NCBI GenBank assembly: GCA_019636245.1
Contig: JAHBXX010000050.1
Location: 1-32,970, forward strand
Direction of reading: 5' to 3'
Source of the DNA: Planctomycetota bacterium
GTDB lineage: Bacteria > Planctomycetota > UBA1135 > UBA2386
Length of the DNA stretch: 32,970 bases
Both the position numbers and the translations under genes were made by a program. Position 1 is the stretch's first letter, and each line of letters begins with the position of its first letter. The notes beneath the pieces were generated by a model. It saw only the letters and a program-made list of their open reading frames with translations. It searched no databases and was not told where the DNA came from. Shown here piece after piece: positions 27,066-32,970 of the stretch.

Positions 27066-28439
27066 ATGTCCCCGACGGATCCGACCCAGGCGCCCGCGGC
27101 GCAACCGGCCCACCGCCGTCCCCGTACCTCGTGGGCGGCGGCGTTCTGGCTGCTCGCCTACCTGCTGGCGGTCGACGCGCCGCTGTTCGCGCTGCTGGTC
27201 GAGGCGCACGGACCCGGCTTCGGCTTCGCCTGGGACCTGGCGATGGCGCTCGGCTACGCCGGCCTGGCGATGCTCGGCATCCAGTTCGTGCTGACCGCGC
27301 GTTTCCGCCGCGCCACGGCGCCGTTCGGCATCGACATCGTCTACCACTTCCACCGCTACCTGGCGATCGGCGCGCTCGGGATCGCCGTCGCGCACTACGC
27401 GATCCTGCGCGTCGACGTGCCGGCGGTGCTCGGCAGCGCGTGGCCAGGGCAGGCGCCGGCGCACATGACCGCCGGCCGGCTGTCGCTGCTGCTGTTCGCC
27501 GCCGTCGTGCTGCTGTCGCTGCTGCGGCGGGCCCTGCGCCTCGACTACGACCGGTGGCGCCTCACCCACTCGCTGCTGTCGACGGCCGCCTTCGCGCTCG
27601 CGCTGTGGCACGTGTTCGGCTCCGGCCGCTACCTCGACACGCCGTGGAAGCAGTCGCTGTGGTACGGCTACGGCGCGATCTGGCTCCTCATCCTGGGCTA
27701 CGTGCGCCTGTGGCGGCCATGGCGGCTGCGGCAGCGGCCCTACCGGGTCACGGCGCTGCGGGACGAGGGCGGCGACGTGTGGACGCTGACGCTGGCGCCC
27801 GTCGCCGGCCGGGCACTCGCCTTCGCGCCGGGGCAGTTCGTCTGGCTCACGCTCGGCAGCTCGCCGTTCGCGATGCGCGAGCACCCGTTCTCGATCGCCT
27901 CCAGCGCCGAGCGCCGCGATGCGATCGAACTCAGCATCAAGGAACTCGGCGACTTCACGGCGACGATCAAGCACGTCGCCGTGGGCGCCACCGCCTACGT
28001 CGATGGCCCGTACGGCAACTTCGGCATCGACCACCAGCCGGGGGCGGCGGGTTTCGTGTTCCTCGCCGGCGGCATCGGCATCGCGCCGATGCTCGGCATG
28101 CTGCGCACCATGGCCGATCGCGGCGACCGGCGGCCGGCCGTGCTGTTCCACGCCAACCGCGCGCTCGATCGCACGGTGTTCCGCGCCGATCTGGCGCAGC
28201 TCGCCACGCGCCTGCGGCTGCGCGTCGTCCACCTGCTCGAGGAACCACCCCCCGGATGGGACGGCGAGACCGGCCGGCTGCGGCCGGAGGTGCTGGCCGG
28301 GCACCTGCCGAAGGAGCTGGCCGGCTGGGTCTGCTTCGTCTGCGGGCCGACGCCGATGGTCGAGGCCGCGGAGCGGGCCCTGGCCGGACTCGGCGTGCCC
28401 GCGACGCGCATCCATGCCGAACTGTTCGACTGGGTCTAG
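27066..28439 (+). CDS. Ferric-reductase-like transmembrane flavocytochrome
   Basis: The 457-aa protein has about six hydrophobic helices in residues 20-240, then a cytosolic FAD/NAD(P) module. Two histidine pairs, His96/His110 and His168/His182, both spaced 14 residues, match the bis-heme b ligation of ferric reductase and NADPH oxidase domains. The flavin motif is REHPFSIAS. The nucleotide motifs are GGIGIAPMLGML and CGPTPM. The predicted reaction moves electrons from cytosolic NAD(P)H through FAD and two hemes across the membrane to iron, oxygen or a periplasmic acceptor. A monoheme cytochrome c lipoprotein gene lies 111 nt downstream and is a plausible acceptor. No Shine-Dalgarno is seen; ATG 27066 gives a short cytosolic N-terminus before the first helix, as expected. 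Confidence 0.87.
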   Translation: MSPTDPTQAPAAQPAHRRPRTSWAAAFWLLAYLLAVDAPLFALLVEAHGPGFGFAWDLAMALGYAGLAMLGIQFVLTARFRRATAPFGIDIVYHFHRYLAIGALGIAVAHYAILRVDVPAVLGSAWPGQAPAHMTAGRLSLLLFAAVVLLSLLRRALRLDYDRWRLTHSLLSTAAFALALWHVFGSGRYLDTPWKQSLWYGYGAIWLLILGYVRLWRPWRLRQRPYRVTALRDEGGDVWTLTLAPVAGRALAFAPGQFVWLTLGSSPFAMREHPFSIASSAERRDAIELSIKELGDFTATIKHVAVGATAYVDGPYGNFGIDHQPGAAGFVFLAGGIGIAPMLGMLRTMADRGDRRPAVLFHANRALDRTVFRADLAQLATRLRLRVVHLLEEPPPGWDGETGRLRPEVLAGHLPKELAGWVCFVCGPTPMVEAAERALAGLGVPATRIHAELFDWV

Positions 28440-28457
28440 GGCCGCACGATCCGCCGT

Positions 28458-28471
28458 GGCCGCGATCGGCC
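28458..28471 (+). terminator. Small hairpin after the ferric-reductase gene
   Basis: GGCCG pairs with CGGCC around CGAT, within a wider CGTGG/CCACG pairing. There is no U-tract, so it is only a weak candidate for a transcript end. Confidence 0.2.
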
Positions 28472-28550
28472 GCGACCACGCCGGAACCGCTGGCGGCCCA
28501 CTCCCGCACCCGCGACACTCTCCAGCTCCGTCCCCGCTCCCGCATCCACC

Positions 28551-29021
28551 ATGATCCGCAAGACCCGTTCGCTCGCCCTGGCATGCCTCACCGTGGGCTC
28601 GGTGGTCGCACTGTCGACGCTGTTCGCCTGCATGCGCGAAGCGACGCCGAGCCAGGCCCCCGCCTCCCAGCCCGCGGCCCCGGCGACGCCGTCCGTGACC
28701 GACGCCGCCCCGACGGCCGACGCCAGGCCGCCCGCGGCTGGGCCGACGACCTCCCCGCCGGCGGTCGCCGACGAGCGCGGCAAGCTCGCCTACGAGCGGC
28801 TGCGCTGCAGCCTGTGCCACTCCATCGGTGGGCAGGGCAACACCAACTCGCCGCTCGACGGCGTCGGCAAGAAGCACGACAAGGCGGCGCTGCGGCACTG
28901 GACGATCGGCACCGGGCCGGCGAAGGAGCGCCTGCCCGCCGGCATCGTGCGCATGAAGTCGGCGTTCGCCGACGACCAGGACCTCGACGCCCTGGTCGAC
29001 TACCTGGCCGGCCTGCGCTGA
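28551..29021 (+). CDS. Monoheme cytochrome c lipoprotein
   Basis: The 156-aa protein has a signal with lipobox LFAC (Cys27). An alanine-, proline- and threonine-rich tether of about 45 residues follows, then a small class I cytochrome c domain. CSLCH (Cys86-His90) binds heme and Met135, in RMKSAF, is the likely sixth ligand. The ending DLDALVDYLAGLR is the typical C-terminal helix. The long tether suggests a membrane-anchored electron shuttle that can swing between partners. Likely partners are the upstream ferric-reductase-like flavocytochrome or a terminal oxidase. The leader is C-rich with no Shine-Dalgarno; the signal peptide fixes the start. Confidence 0.87.
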   Translation: MIRKTRSLALACLTVGSVVALSTLFACMREATPSQAPASQPAAPATPSVTDAAPTADARPPAAGPTTSPPAVADERGKLAYERLRCSLCHSIGGQGNTNSPLDGVGKKHDKAALRHWTIGTGPAKERLPAGIVRMKSAFADDQDLDALVDYLAGLR

Positions 29022-29080
29022 AGGTCGGCGCGGCCGTTCGCGGGCTCGGGCCGCGCGGCGAACCCGTGGCGACCCAGACG

Positions 29081-29209
29081 ATGGAAGCGGTCGTCGGCGG
29101 CACCGCCCCGCTCGACGTCGACGCGATCGCCAACGCCGCCAACGAGTCCCTGCCGGCGGCAGATCACGCGCGGCACGGCGTCACCGGGTCGATTCGTCGC
29201 GCTCCCACC
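29081..29209 (+). pseudogene. Remnant resembling the N-terminus of a macro-domain protein
   Basis: Translation from ATG 29081 gives MEAVVGGTAPLDVDAIANAA, continuing with NESL and, a few residues later, GVTGSIRRAPTG. Macro (ADP-ribose-binding) domains start in just this way, with 'GDIT.LDVDAIVNAANssL.GGGGVdGaIHrAAG'. The glycine-rich loop is replaced by an unrelated, longer stretch (PAADHARH), and nothing domain-like follows although the frame stays open to about 29341. The second half overlaps the 3' end of the opposite-strand glycosyltransferase gene. It looks like a decayed gene start cut off by that neighbour. The match is short, so chance cannot be excluded. Confidence 0.5.
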
Positions 29210-30017
29210 GGTAGGCCCCGCGCTGGCGGTCGAGGCGCCGCGCCCGCCGCCGGGTCCACGTCTGGATCGCGGCATAGACCGGCACCAACGGCCACAGGCG
29301 CAACGGCAGGCCGCGCAGCTTCGCGCGCAGCCGCGGTGTGACGGCGCGCTTTCGGGCCCACAGCTCCGGGAACCGGCGCGCCAGTTCGAGTGCGCCGAGC
29401 CGAGAGCGGGACTTGACCCGCACGAGGTCGGCCAGAGTGCGCGGCGCGCGCACCAGGCTGTGGGCGTCGGCCACCCGCCGGATCTCGTCGGGGGCGAAGT
29501 GCGCGCGCGCATAGCCGTCGTCGGCGATCACGTCCGGGAACGCGCCGAACCGGGCGCGGCCCGCCGCCGCGAGCGCGTAGACGCCGCCCCCGACGTCGCC
29601 GGCCTGGTCGCCGTGCAGCGCCAGCCAGACCGCGTACCACGCCCGCACCAACGCACTGGCACCGGCGAGATCGAAGCGCGGCCGCGGCTCGGCGGCCAGC
29701 GCGCCCGGCGCCGCCAGCGCGCCGCACAGGCGCATCAGGTCGGCGCCGCGGATCGGGATGTCGGCATCGAGGTAGATGCGCGGGAACGACGGCGAACGCG
29801 CCTCGGCGGCGTTCAGCGCCGCCACCTTCGAGGCGGTCGCGATCTCCAGGACCTGCACCCGCGGCGCGAAGCGGCGCGCGACATCGGCCGTGCGGTCGCG
29901 GCAGCCGTTGCACGCGACCAGCACCTCGACCTCCTCGCCCAGACCATCGAGCACGGCGGTCAGGGTCGCGGCGAGAACCCGCTCCTCGTCGTGCGCCGGG
30001 ATCAGGACGCTCGCCAT
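29181..30017 (-). CDS. Family 2 glycosyltransferase
   Basis: The 278-aa protein shows the GT-A fold of family 2: SVLIPAHDEERVLAATLTAV at the N-terminus, EVLVACNGCRDRTADVARRF, an ASKVAALNAA segment, then YLDADIPI with the DxD-type metal site. DVGGGVYALAAAGRARFG and a DVIADDGYARAHF acceptor-side motif (DDG in place of the usual ED) follow. No transmembrane helices are obvious, so it is probably a peripheral enzyme adding sugars to a lipid- or protein-linked acceptor. GAGG, overlapping the upstream stop codon (TGAGG), serves ATG 30017; the amidotransferase gene ends 9 nt upstream, so the two are one operon. The arginine-rich tail overlaps the macro-domain remnant on the other strand. The sugar donor is not predictable. 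Confidence 0.82.
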   Translation of the reverse strand: MASVLIPAHDEERVLAATLTAVLDGLGEEVEVLVACNGCRDRTADVARRFAPRVQVLEIATASKVAALNAAEARSPSFPRIYLDADIPIRGADLMRLCGALAAPGALAAEPRPRFDLAGASALVRAWYAVWLALHGDQAGDVGGGVYALAAAGRARFGAFPDVIADDGYARAHFAPDEIRRVADAHSLVRAPRTLADLVRVKSRSRLGALELARRFPELWARKRAVTPRLRAKLRGLPLRLWPLVPVYAAIQTWTRRRARRLDRQRGAYRWERDESTR

Positions 30018-30026
30018 GCCCGCGCC

Positions 30027-31901
30027 TCAGGCGAGCCTGACGTGCTGCCGCAGCAACTCGCGCACCTGGTCGGGCGGCTCCTGCCGGCACATCACCCGCC
30101 CCCAGACCTCGAGCAGCAGCAGCGAGAACAGGAAGCCGCGGTCGACCTGCCGCGGCAGGTCCTGCACCACCGCGCGCGGCAGATCGAACCAGTCGGCCGT
30201 CCAGCCGCCGTCGAACAGGCCCGCGGCGATCGCGACCCGCCGGGCCAGGGCGATCGGAAAGCCCTTCTTCGGCCGGCGGACGAGCGCCGGCTCGAGGTGC
30301 TTGCCGGCCAGCCAGCGCACCGCCCACTTGTCCATGTGGAAGGGGTGCCGCACGTTGTAGAAGCGCGGCACGAGGCGGATCTTGTAGCGCGCCGGCAGGT
30401 TGACGGCGAGCCGCGCCAGCGTGCGGCCGAGGAACGGGAAGCGCGACTCGATGCTCGCCGCCATGCCGAGGCGGTCGTTGCGGTGCAGCAGCGTGGTGAG
30501 GTGCCCGCGCAGAAGGTGCAGCGATGCGATCGTGAGCTCGCGGTCGCGCGCACCGCGCAGGTGGGCCGTGCGCGCCGTGAACTCGGCGTCGTTCGTCTGC
30601 GTGGCGAAGCGGTCGACGAGCTGCATCAGCTGCGCCTCGGCGGCGTCGGTCTGCTTCGGCCACAGCAGCCGACCGCCGCGTGGGAACAGCGCGTGCAGGC
30701 CGCGCTGCAGGCCGCTGCCGATGCCGCCGAGCCAGCGCAGGTAGCGGCGGATCGCCAGCATCGGATAGCCGAGGAAGAACTCGTCGCTGCCCTCGCCGGT
30801 GAGCACGACCTTGAAGCCCTGTTCGCCGACCCGACGGCTCACCAGCAGGAACGGCACCGAGTTGGCGTGGTAGATCAGCGGGATCTCGGCGTGCCGCGTC
30901 GTGATCGGCAGGTGGTCGAGGAAGTCCTGGTTGGACATCGTCACCGTCTGCAACGGCAGCCCCACGGCGCGCGCCAGCGCCTCCGCCCACGGCCGCTCGC
31001 TGTTGTGCTCGACGTCGGCGTGGAACAAGCCGAGGTTCTGGCTGCGGGCCGCCGCCAGCTTGGCGATCAGGCTGGAGTCGATGCCGCCGCTGACCAGGCA
31101 GGCCACCGGCGCGTCGCTGACCAGCCGGTAGTCGATGCTCTCGGTCATCGCCGCATCGAGCCGGGCGGTGACCTCGGCTTCGGGCGCCGCCGCCAGCTCC
31201 GCATGCAGGGCCGGGTCGACGTAGTCGAGGACGTCGAAGAACCGGCCGGTCGTTCGCGCGCCGCCGGGCCCGAACAGGATCCACTGGCCCGGCAGGAGGC
31301 TGCGCACGCCGCGGAACACGGTCTGCTCGCCGGCGACGAGGCCATGGCCGAGCAACGCCCCGGTGACGCCCACGGGGTCGGCGGGGGTGCCGGCATCCAG
31401 CAGCGGCCGCATCTCCGAGGCGAAGCGGACCGACCCGTCCGGGTCGCAGCGGTAGTAGAGCGGCTTGATGCCGTAGCGGTCCCGCGCCAGCAGCAGGGTG
31501 CGCTCGCGCCGGTCCCACAGACCGAAGGCGAAGAAGCCCTCGATCTGCGGCAGCACATCCGCCGGACCGAACGCCGCCAGCAGTTCGAGCAGCACCTCGG
31601 TGTCGCCCGTCGAGCGGAACGCCATGCCGCGTTCCTCCAGGCGCTGCCGCAACTTGCGGAAGTTGAACACCTCGCCGTTGTAGGTCAGCACGAAGCGGTC
31701 GTCGTGCGACGCCATCGGCTGGGCCGCCGCCGTCGACAGGTCGAGGATCGACAGCCGCACGTGCCCGAGGCCGACTTCGCGATCGACGCAGGTGCCGCGC
31801 CCGTCCGGCCCGCGGTGGGCGATGTGGTCGAGCATCGCCCGGACCTCGCGATCGTCGACGGTTGCGTTCTGCGGGCGGAGCAAGCCCGCGATACCACACA
31901 T
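30027..31901 (-). CDS. asnB: Asparagine synthase-like glutamine amidotransferase
   Basis: The 624-aa protein starts MCGIAGLLRP, with Cys2 as the class II glutaminase nucleophile and GPDGRG, LSILDLS and YNGEVFN as glutaminase motifs. The synthetase domain carries the ATP pyrophosphatase loop SGGIDSS (271-277), GEGSDEFFLGYP and a SIESRFPFL segment, with KWAVRWLAGKHLEPALVRRPKKGF towards the end. It matches the 600-650 aa AsnB-type family. Enzymes of this type make asparagine, but many stand in surface-polymer or lipid-modification clusters and amidate other substrates. Coupling with a glycosyltransferase favours a role of that kind, as an inference. The gene may therefore not be the housekeeping asnB. 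MCGIAG fixes the start, since Cys2 must be N-terminal after methionine removal. Confidence 0.85.
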   Translation of the reverse strand: MCGIAGLLRPQNATVDDREVRAMLDHIAHRGPDGRGTCVDREVGLGHVRLSILDLSTAAAQPMASHDDRFVLTYNGEVFNFRKLRQRLEERGMAFRSTGDTEVLLELLAAFGPADVLPQIEGFFAFGLWDRRERTLLLARDRYGIKPLYYRCDPDGSVRFASEMRPLLDAGTPADPVGVTGALLGHGLVAGEQTVFRGVRSLLPGQWILFGPGGARTTGRFFDVLDYVDPALHAELAAAPEAEVTARLDAAMTESIDYRLVSDAPVACLVSGGIDSSLIAKLAAARSQNLGLFHADVEHNSERPWAEALARAVGLPLQTVTMSNQDFLDHLPITTRHAEIPLIYHANSVPFLLVSRRVGEQGFKVVLTGEGSDEFFLGYPMLAIRRYLRWLGGIGSGLQRGLHALFPRGGRLLWPKQTDAAEAQLMQLVDRFATQTNDAEFTARTAHLRGARDRELTIASLHLLRGHLTTLLHRNDRLGMAASIESRFPFLGRTLARLAVNLPARYKIRLVPRFYNVRHPFHMDKWAVRWLAGKHLEPALVRRPKKGFPIALARRVAIAAGLFDGGWTADWFDLPRAVVQDLPRQVDRGFLFSLLLLEVWGRVMCRQEPPDQVRELLRQHVRLA

Positions 31902-31935
31902 GCGAGTAGGCGCCTCGTGCCGTGAAAGTGGCGCG

Positions 31936-31941
31936 AGAGTA
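31936..31941 (-). promoter_or_regulatory. Candidate -10 element (TACTCT) for the asnB-like operon
   Basis: On the minus strand TCGATACTCT lies 34 nt before ATG 31901. A TTGATC that could serve as -35 lies 20 nt further upstream, slightly too far for an ideal sigma-70 promoter. Confidence 0.4.
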
Positions 31942-32001
31942 TCGACAGGGCGAAGGCCACAGATCAAGGGCGATCGTTGGCTCCGAGCGAGCGGCCGGGA
32001 C

Positions 32002-32100
32002 CCAGCGGCCAGGGCACGGAGGCGCGAAGCCAGCGGCCAGGGCACGGCGGCCGGAAGCCAGCGGCCAGGGCACGGCTGGAAGCCAGCGGCCAGGGCACGG
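32002..32100. repeat. Four copies of an 18-nt direct repeat, CCAGCGGCCAGGGCACGG
   Basis: Exact copies start at 32002, 32030, 32058 and 32083, so the spacings are 28, 28 and 25 nt. The 7-10 nt between copies are partly similar, with GAAG before three of them. A degenerate part-copy may precede the first. The cluster lies about 100 nt upstream of the asnB-like start codon. It is too short and its spacers too similar for a CRISPR array. Confidence 0.85.
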
Positions 32101-32311
32101 GGGCCGGACTGCTCCGCCCCGACCCAGCACTGCTGCACGCTCCACCGTGCGCGTTGCGCACAAGGAGTGCGGCCTTTGTGGAGAAGCCCCCTCTGCGAGC
32201 GCGGGTTCTACCCAACTTGTCCACACCGCCTTCCCGCTGCGCGCGTGATTTCGATGCCACCGAAGAAACCCCGGCCACCGCCTGGGCCGAGATTCGTAGG
32301 GGCCGCCATTC

Positions 32312-32970
32312 ATGATTGCGAAACCCCATGGCATCGCCTTCTGGGCGGCGTTGGCGGTCGGTATCTGGCCGACCGGAACACCCGTCGCGCAGCAACCCTC
32401 CGTGCAGAGCGTCGGCACCGCCTGTGGCGGCAACGGTGGCCCGGCCACCTTCAGCCACCGGTCGCTGCCGGTACCGGGCACCACGCTGCAGTTGCGGATC
32501 GACAACCTGCCGCCGCAGGCGCTCGGCTCGTTGCTCGTCGCCTGGGGCGGCAACACCACGGCCGGCGGCCAACCGGCTCCCGCCTCGCTGGCGCCCTATG
32601 GCATGCCGGGCTGCGAGCTCTACCCGCGCTGGGAGGTCACGTTCCCGTTCACGACCGGCAATGGCACGGTGAACTGGAACATCCCCCTGCCGCCGTCGCA
32701 GATGCTGCTCGGCAGCAGCGCCTGGGCGCAGGCCTTCTTCGAGCAGCCGGGACTCAACCCGGCCGAGGTCGGCGGCACCAACGGCCTGGTGGCGACGTTC
32801 GGCAACGCCGCCGGCGGCCAGCTGAGTTCGTCGATCACGCAGTGGGGCATCACCTGGACGTTCGACCACGACTACCAGGTCGGCCAGTTCTGCAACGGTG
32901 ACTGGTGGGTCGTCGGCCCGGTCACGGTCGTCAGCATCACACCGGGCACCCAGAGCCTCAGCGGTCGCAC
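32312..32970 (+). CDS. Secreted protein, N-terminal 219 residues (3' truncated by window edge)
   Basis: Translation from ATG 32312 stays open to the right edge. It starts with a signal peptide (MIAKPHGIAFWAALAVGIWP, cut near TPVAQ). A module of about 130 residues follows: ACGGNGGPATFSHRSLPVPG at its start, GMPGCELYP in the middle and GLNPAEVGGTNGLVATFG at its end. It corresponds to the C-terminal modules of the Kelch protein and the M36 peptidase, here placed at the N-terminus. After it comes TWTFDHDYQVGQFCNGDWWV then VGPVTVVSI, a segment also met in secreted planctomycete proteins, leading into a further, unseen domain. It is probably an extracellular or surface protein; function unknown. 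No Shine-Dalgarno is evident. Confidence 0.78.
   Translation, partial: MIAKPHGIAFWAALAVGIWPTGTPVAQQPSVQSVGTACGGNGGPATFSHRSLPVPGTTLQLRIDNLPPQALGSLLVAWGGNTTAGGQPAPASLAPYGMPGCELYPRWEVTFPFTTGNGTVNWNIPLPPSQMLLGSSAWAQAFFEQPGLNPAEVGGTNGLVATFGNAAGGQLSSSITQWGITWTFDHDYQVGQFCNGDWWVVGPVTVVSITPGTQSLSGR

Larger units (their letters stand above)
31902..32311. other. Non-coding intergenic region (410 nt)
   Basis: No gene is supported here. The region lies between the divergently transcribed asnB-like gene and the secreted protein gene at the right edge. It contains the candidate asnB promoter near its left end and a cluster of four 18-nt repeats (32002-32100). An imperfect hairpin (CACAAGG against CCTTTGTG, about 32159-32180) also lies here. 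Open frames through it are arginine- and alanine-rich products of the repeats, with no resemblance to a protein. Confidence 0.7.

Noticed and set aside
32002..32100. CRISPR array
   Set aside because: The repeat is only 18 nt, spacers are 7-10 nt and similar to one another, and no cas gene is present.
31902..32138. N-terminal extension of the asnB-like protein through the repeat region
   Set aside because: MCGIAG must be the N-terminus so that Cys2 becomes the catalytic residue; the extension is only repeat-derived sequence.

Overview
This is a very GC-rich bacterial window with 20 complete or partial protein genes and no recognisable RNA genes, insertion sequences or CRISPR. The combination points to Planctomycetota: several secreted proteins share a C-terminal beta-type module of a kind I associate with that phylum, there is a formylglycine-generating enzyme, two Hcp-like proteins occur without other type VI genes, and first genes of units often lack Shine-Dalgarno sequences. 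The taxonomic call is an inference.

Layout, left to right. (1) 3-1995: the 3' part of an XPB-like helicase gene overlapping a DUF790/Bax1-type nuclease gene, a known DNA-repair pairing. (2) 2079-11989: a four-gene, same-strand cluster encoding a 10-heme cytochrome lipoprotein fused to an LVIVD beta-propeller, a 17-heme periplasmic cytochrome, a beta-barrel outer-membrane protein and a lipoprotein with two HbpS/GlcG-type domains. Its make-up is that of a porin-cytochrome conduit carrying electrons across the outer membrane, and it is the most interesting part of the window. (3) 12014-14522: two divergently transcribed secreted proteins, a lectin-like one and a Kelch one. (4) 14540-20964, minus strand: a membrane-anchored formylglycine-generating enzyme, two unrecognised proteins (498 and 591 aa), an intrinsic terminator, then a Tat-exported small protein overlapping two Hcp-like genes. 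Two of these units share a leader motif at the same distance from their start codons.

(5) 21089-29021, plus strand: a PyrK-like electron-transfer flavoprotein, an AbgT transporter, a large secreted M36 metallopeptidase, a ferric-reductase-like transmembrane flavocytochrome and a monoheme cytochrome c lipoprotein. (6) 29081-29209: a remnant that looks like the start of a macro-domain gene. (7) 29181-31901, minus strand: an asparagine-synthase-like amidotransferase followed by a family 2 glycosyltransferase. (8) 31902-32311: a non-coding stretch with a candidate promoter and four copies of an 18-nt repeat. (9) 32312 to the right edge: the start of another secreted protein.

The main theme is envelope biology: exported redox proteins, secreted beta-rich proteins and possible surface-polymer synthesis. 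Whether the PyrK-like protein, the ferric reductase and the small cytochrome feed the large cytochrome cluster cannot be told from sequence alone.
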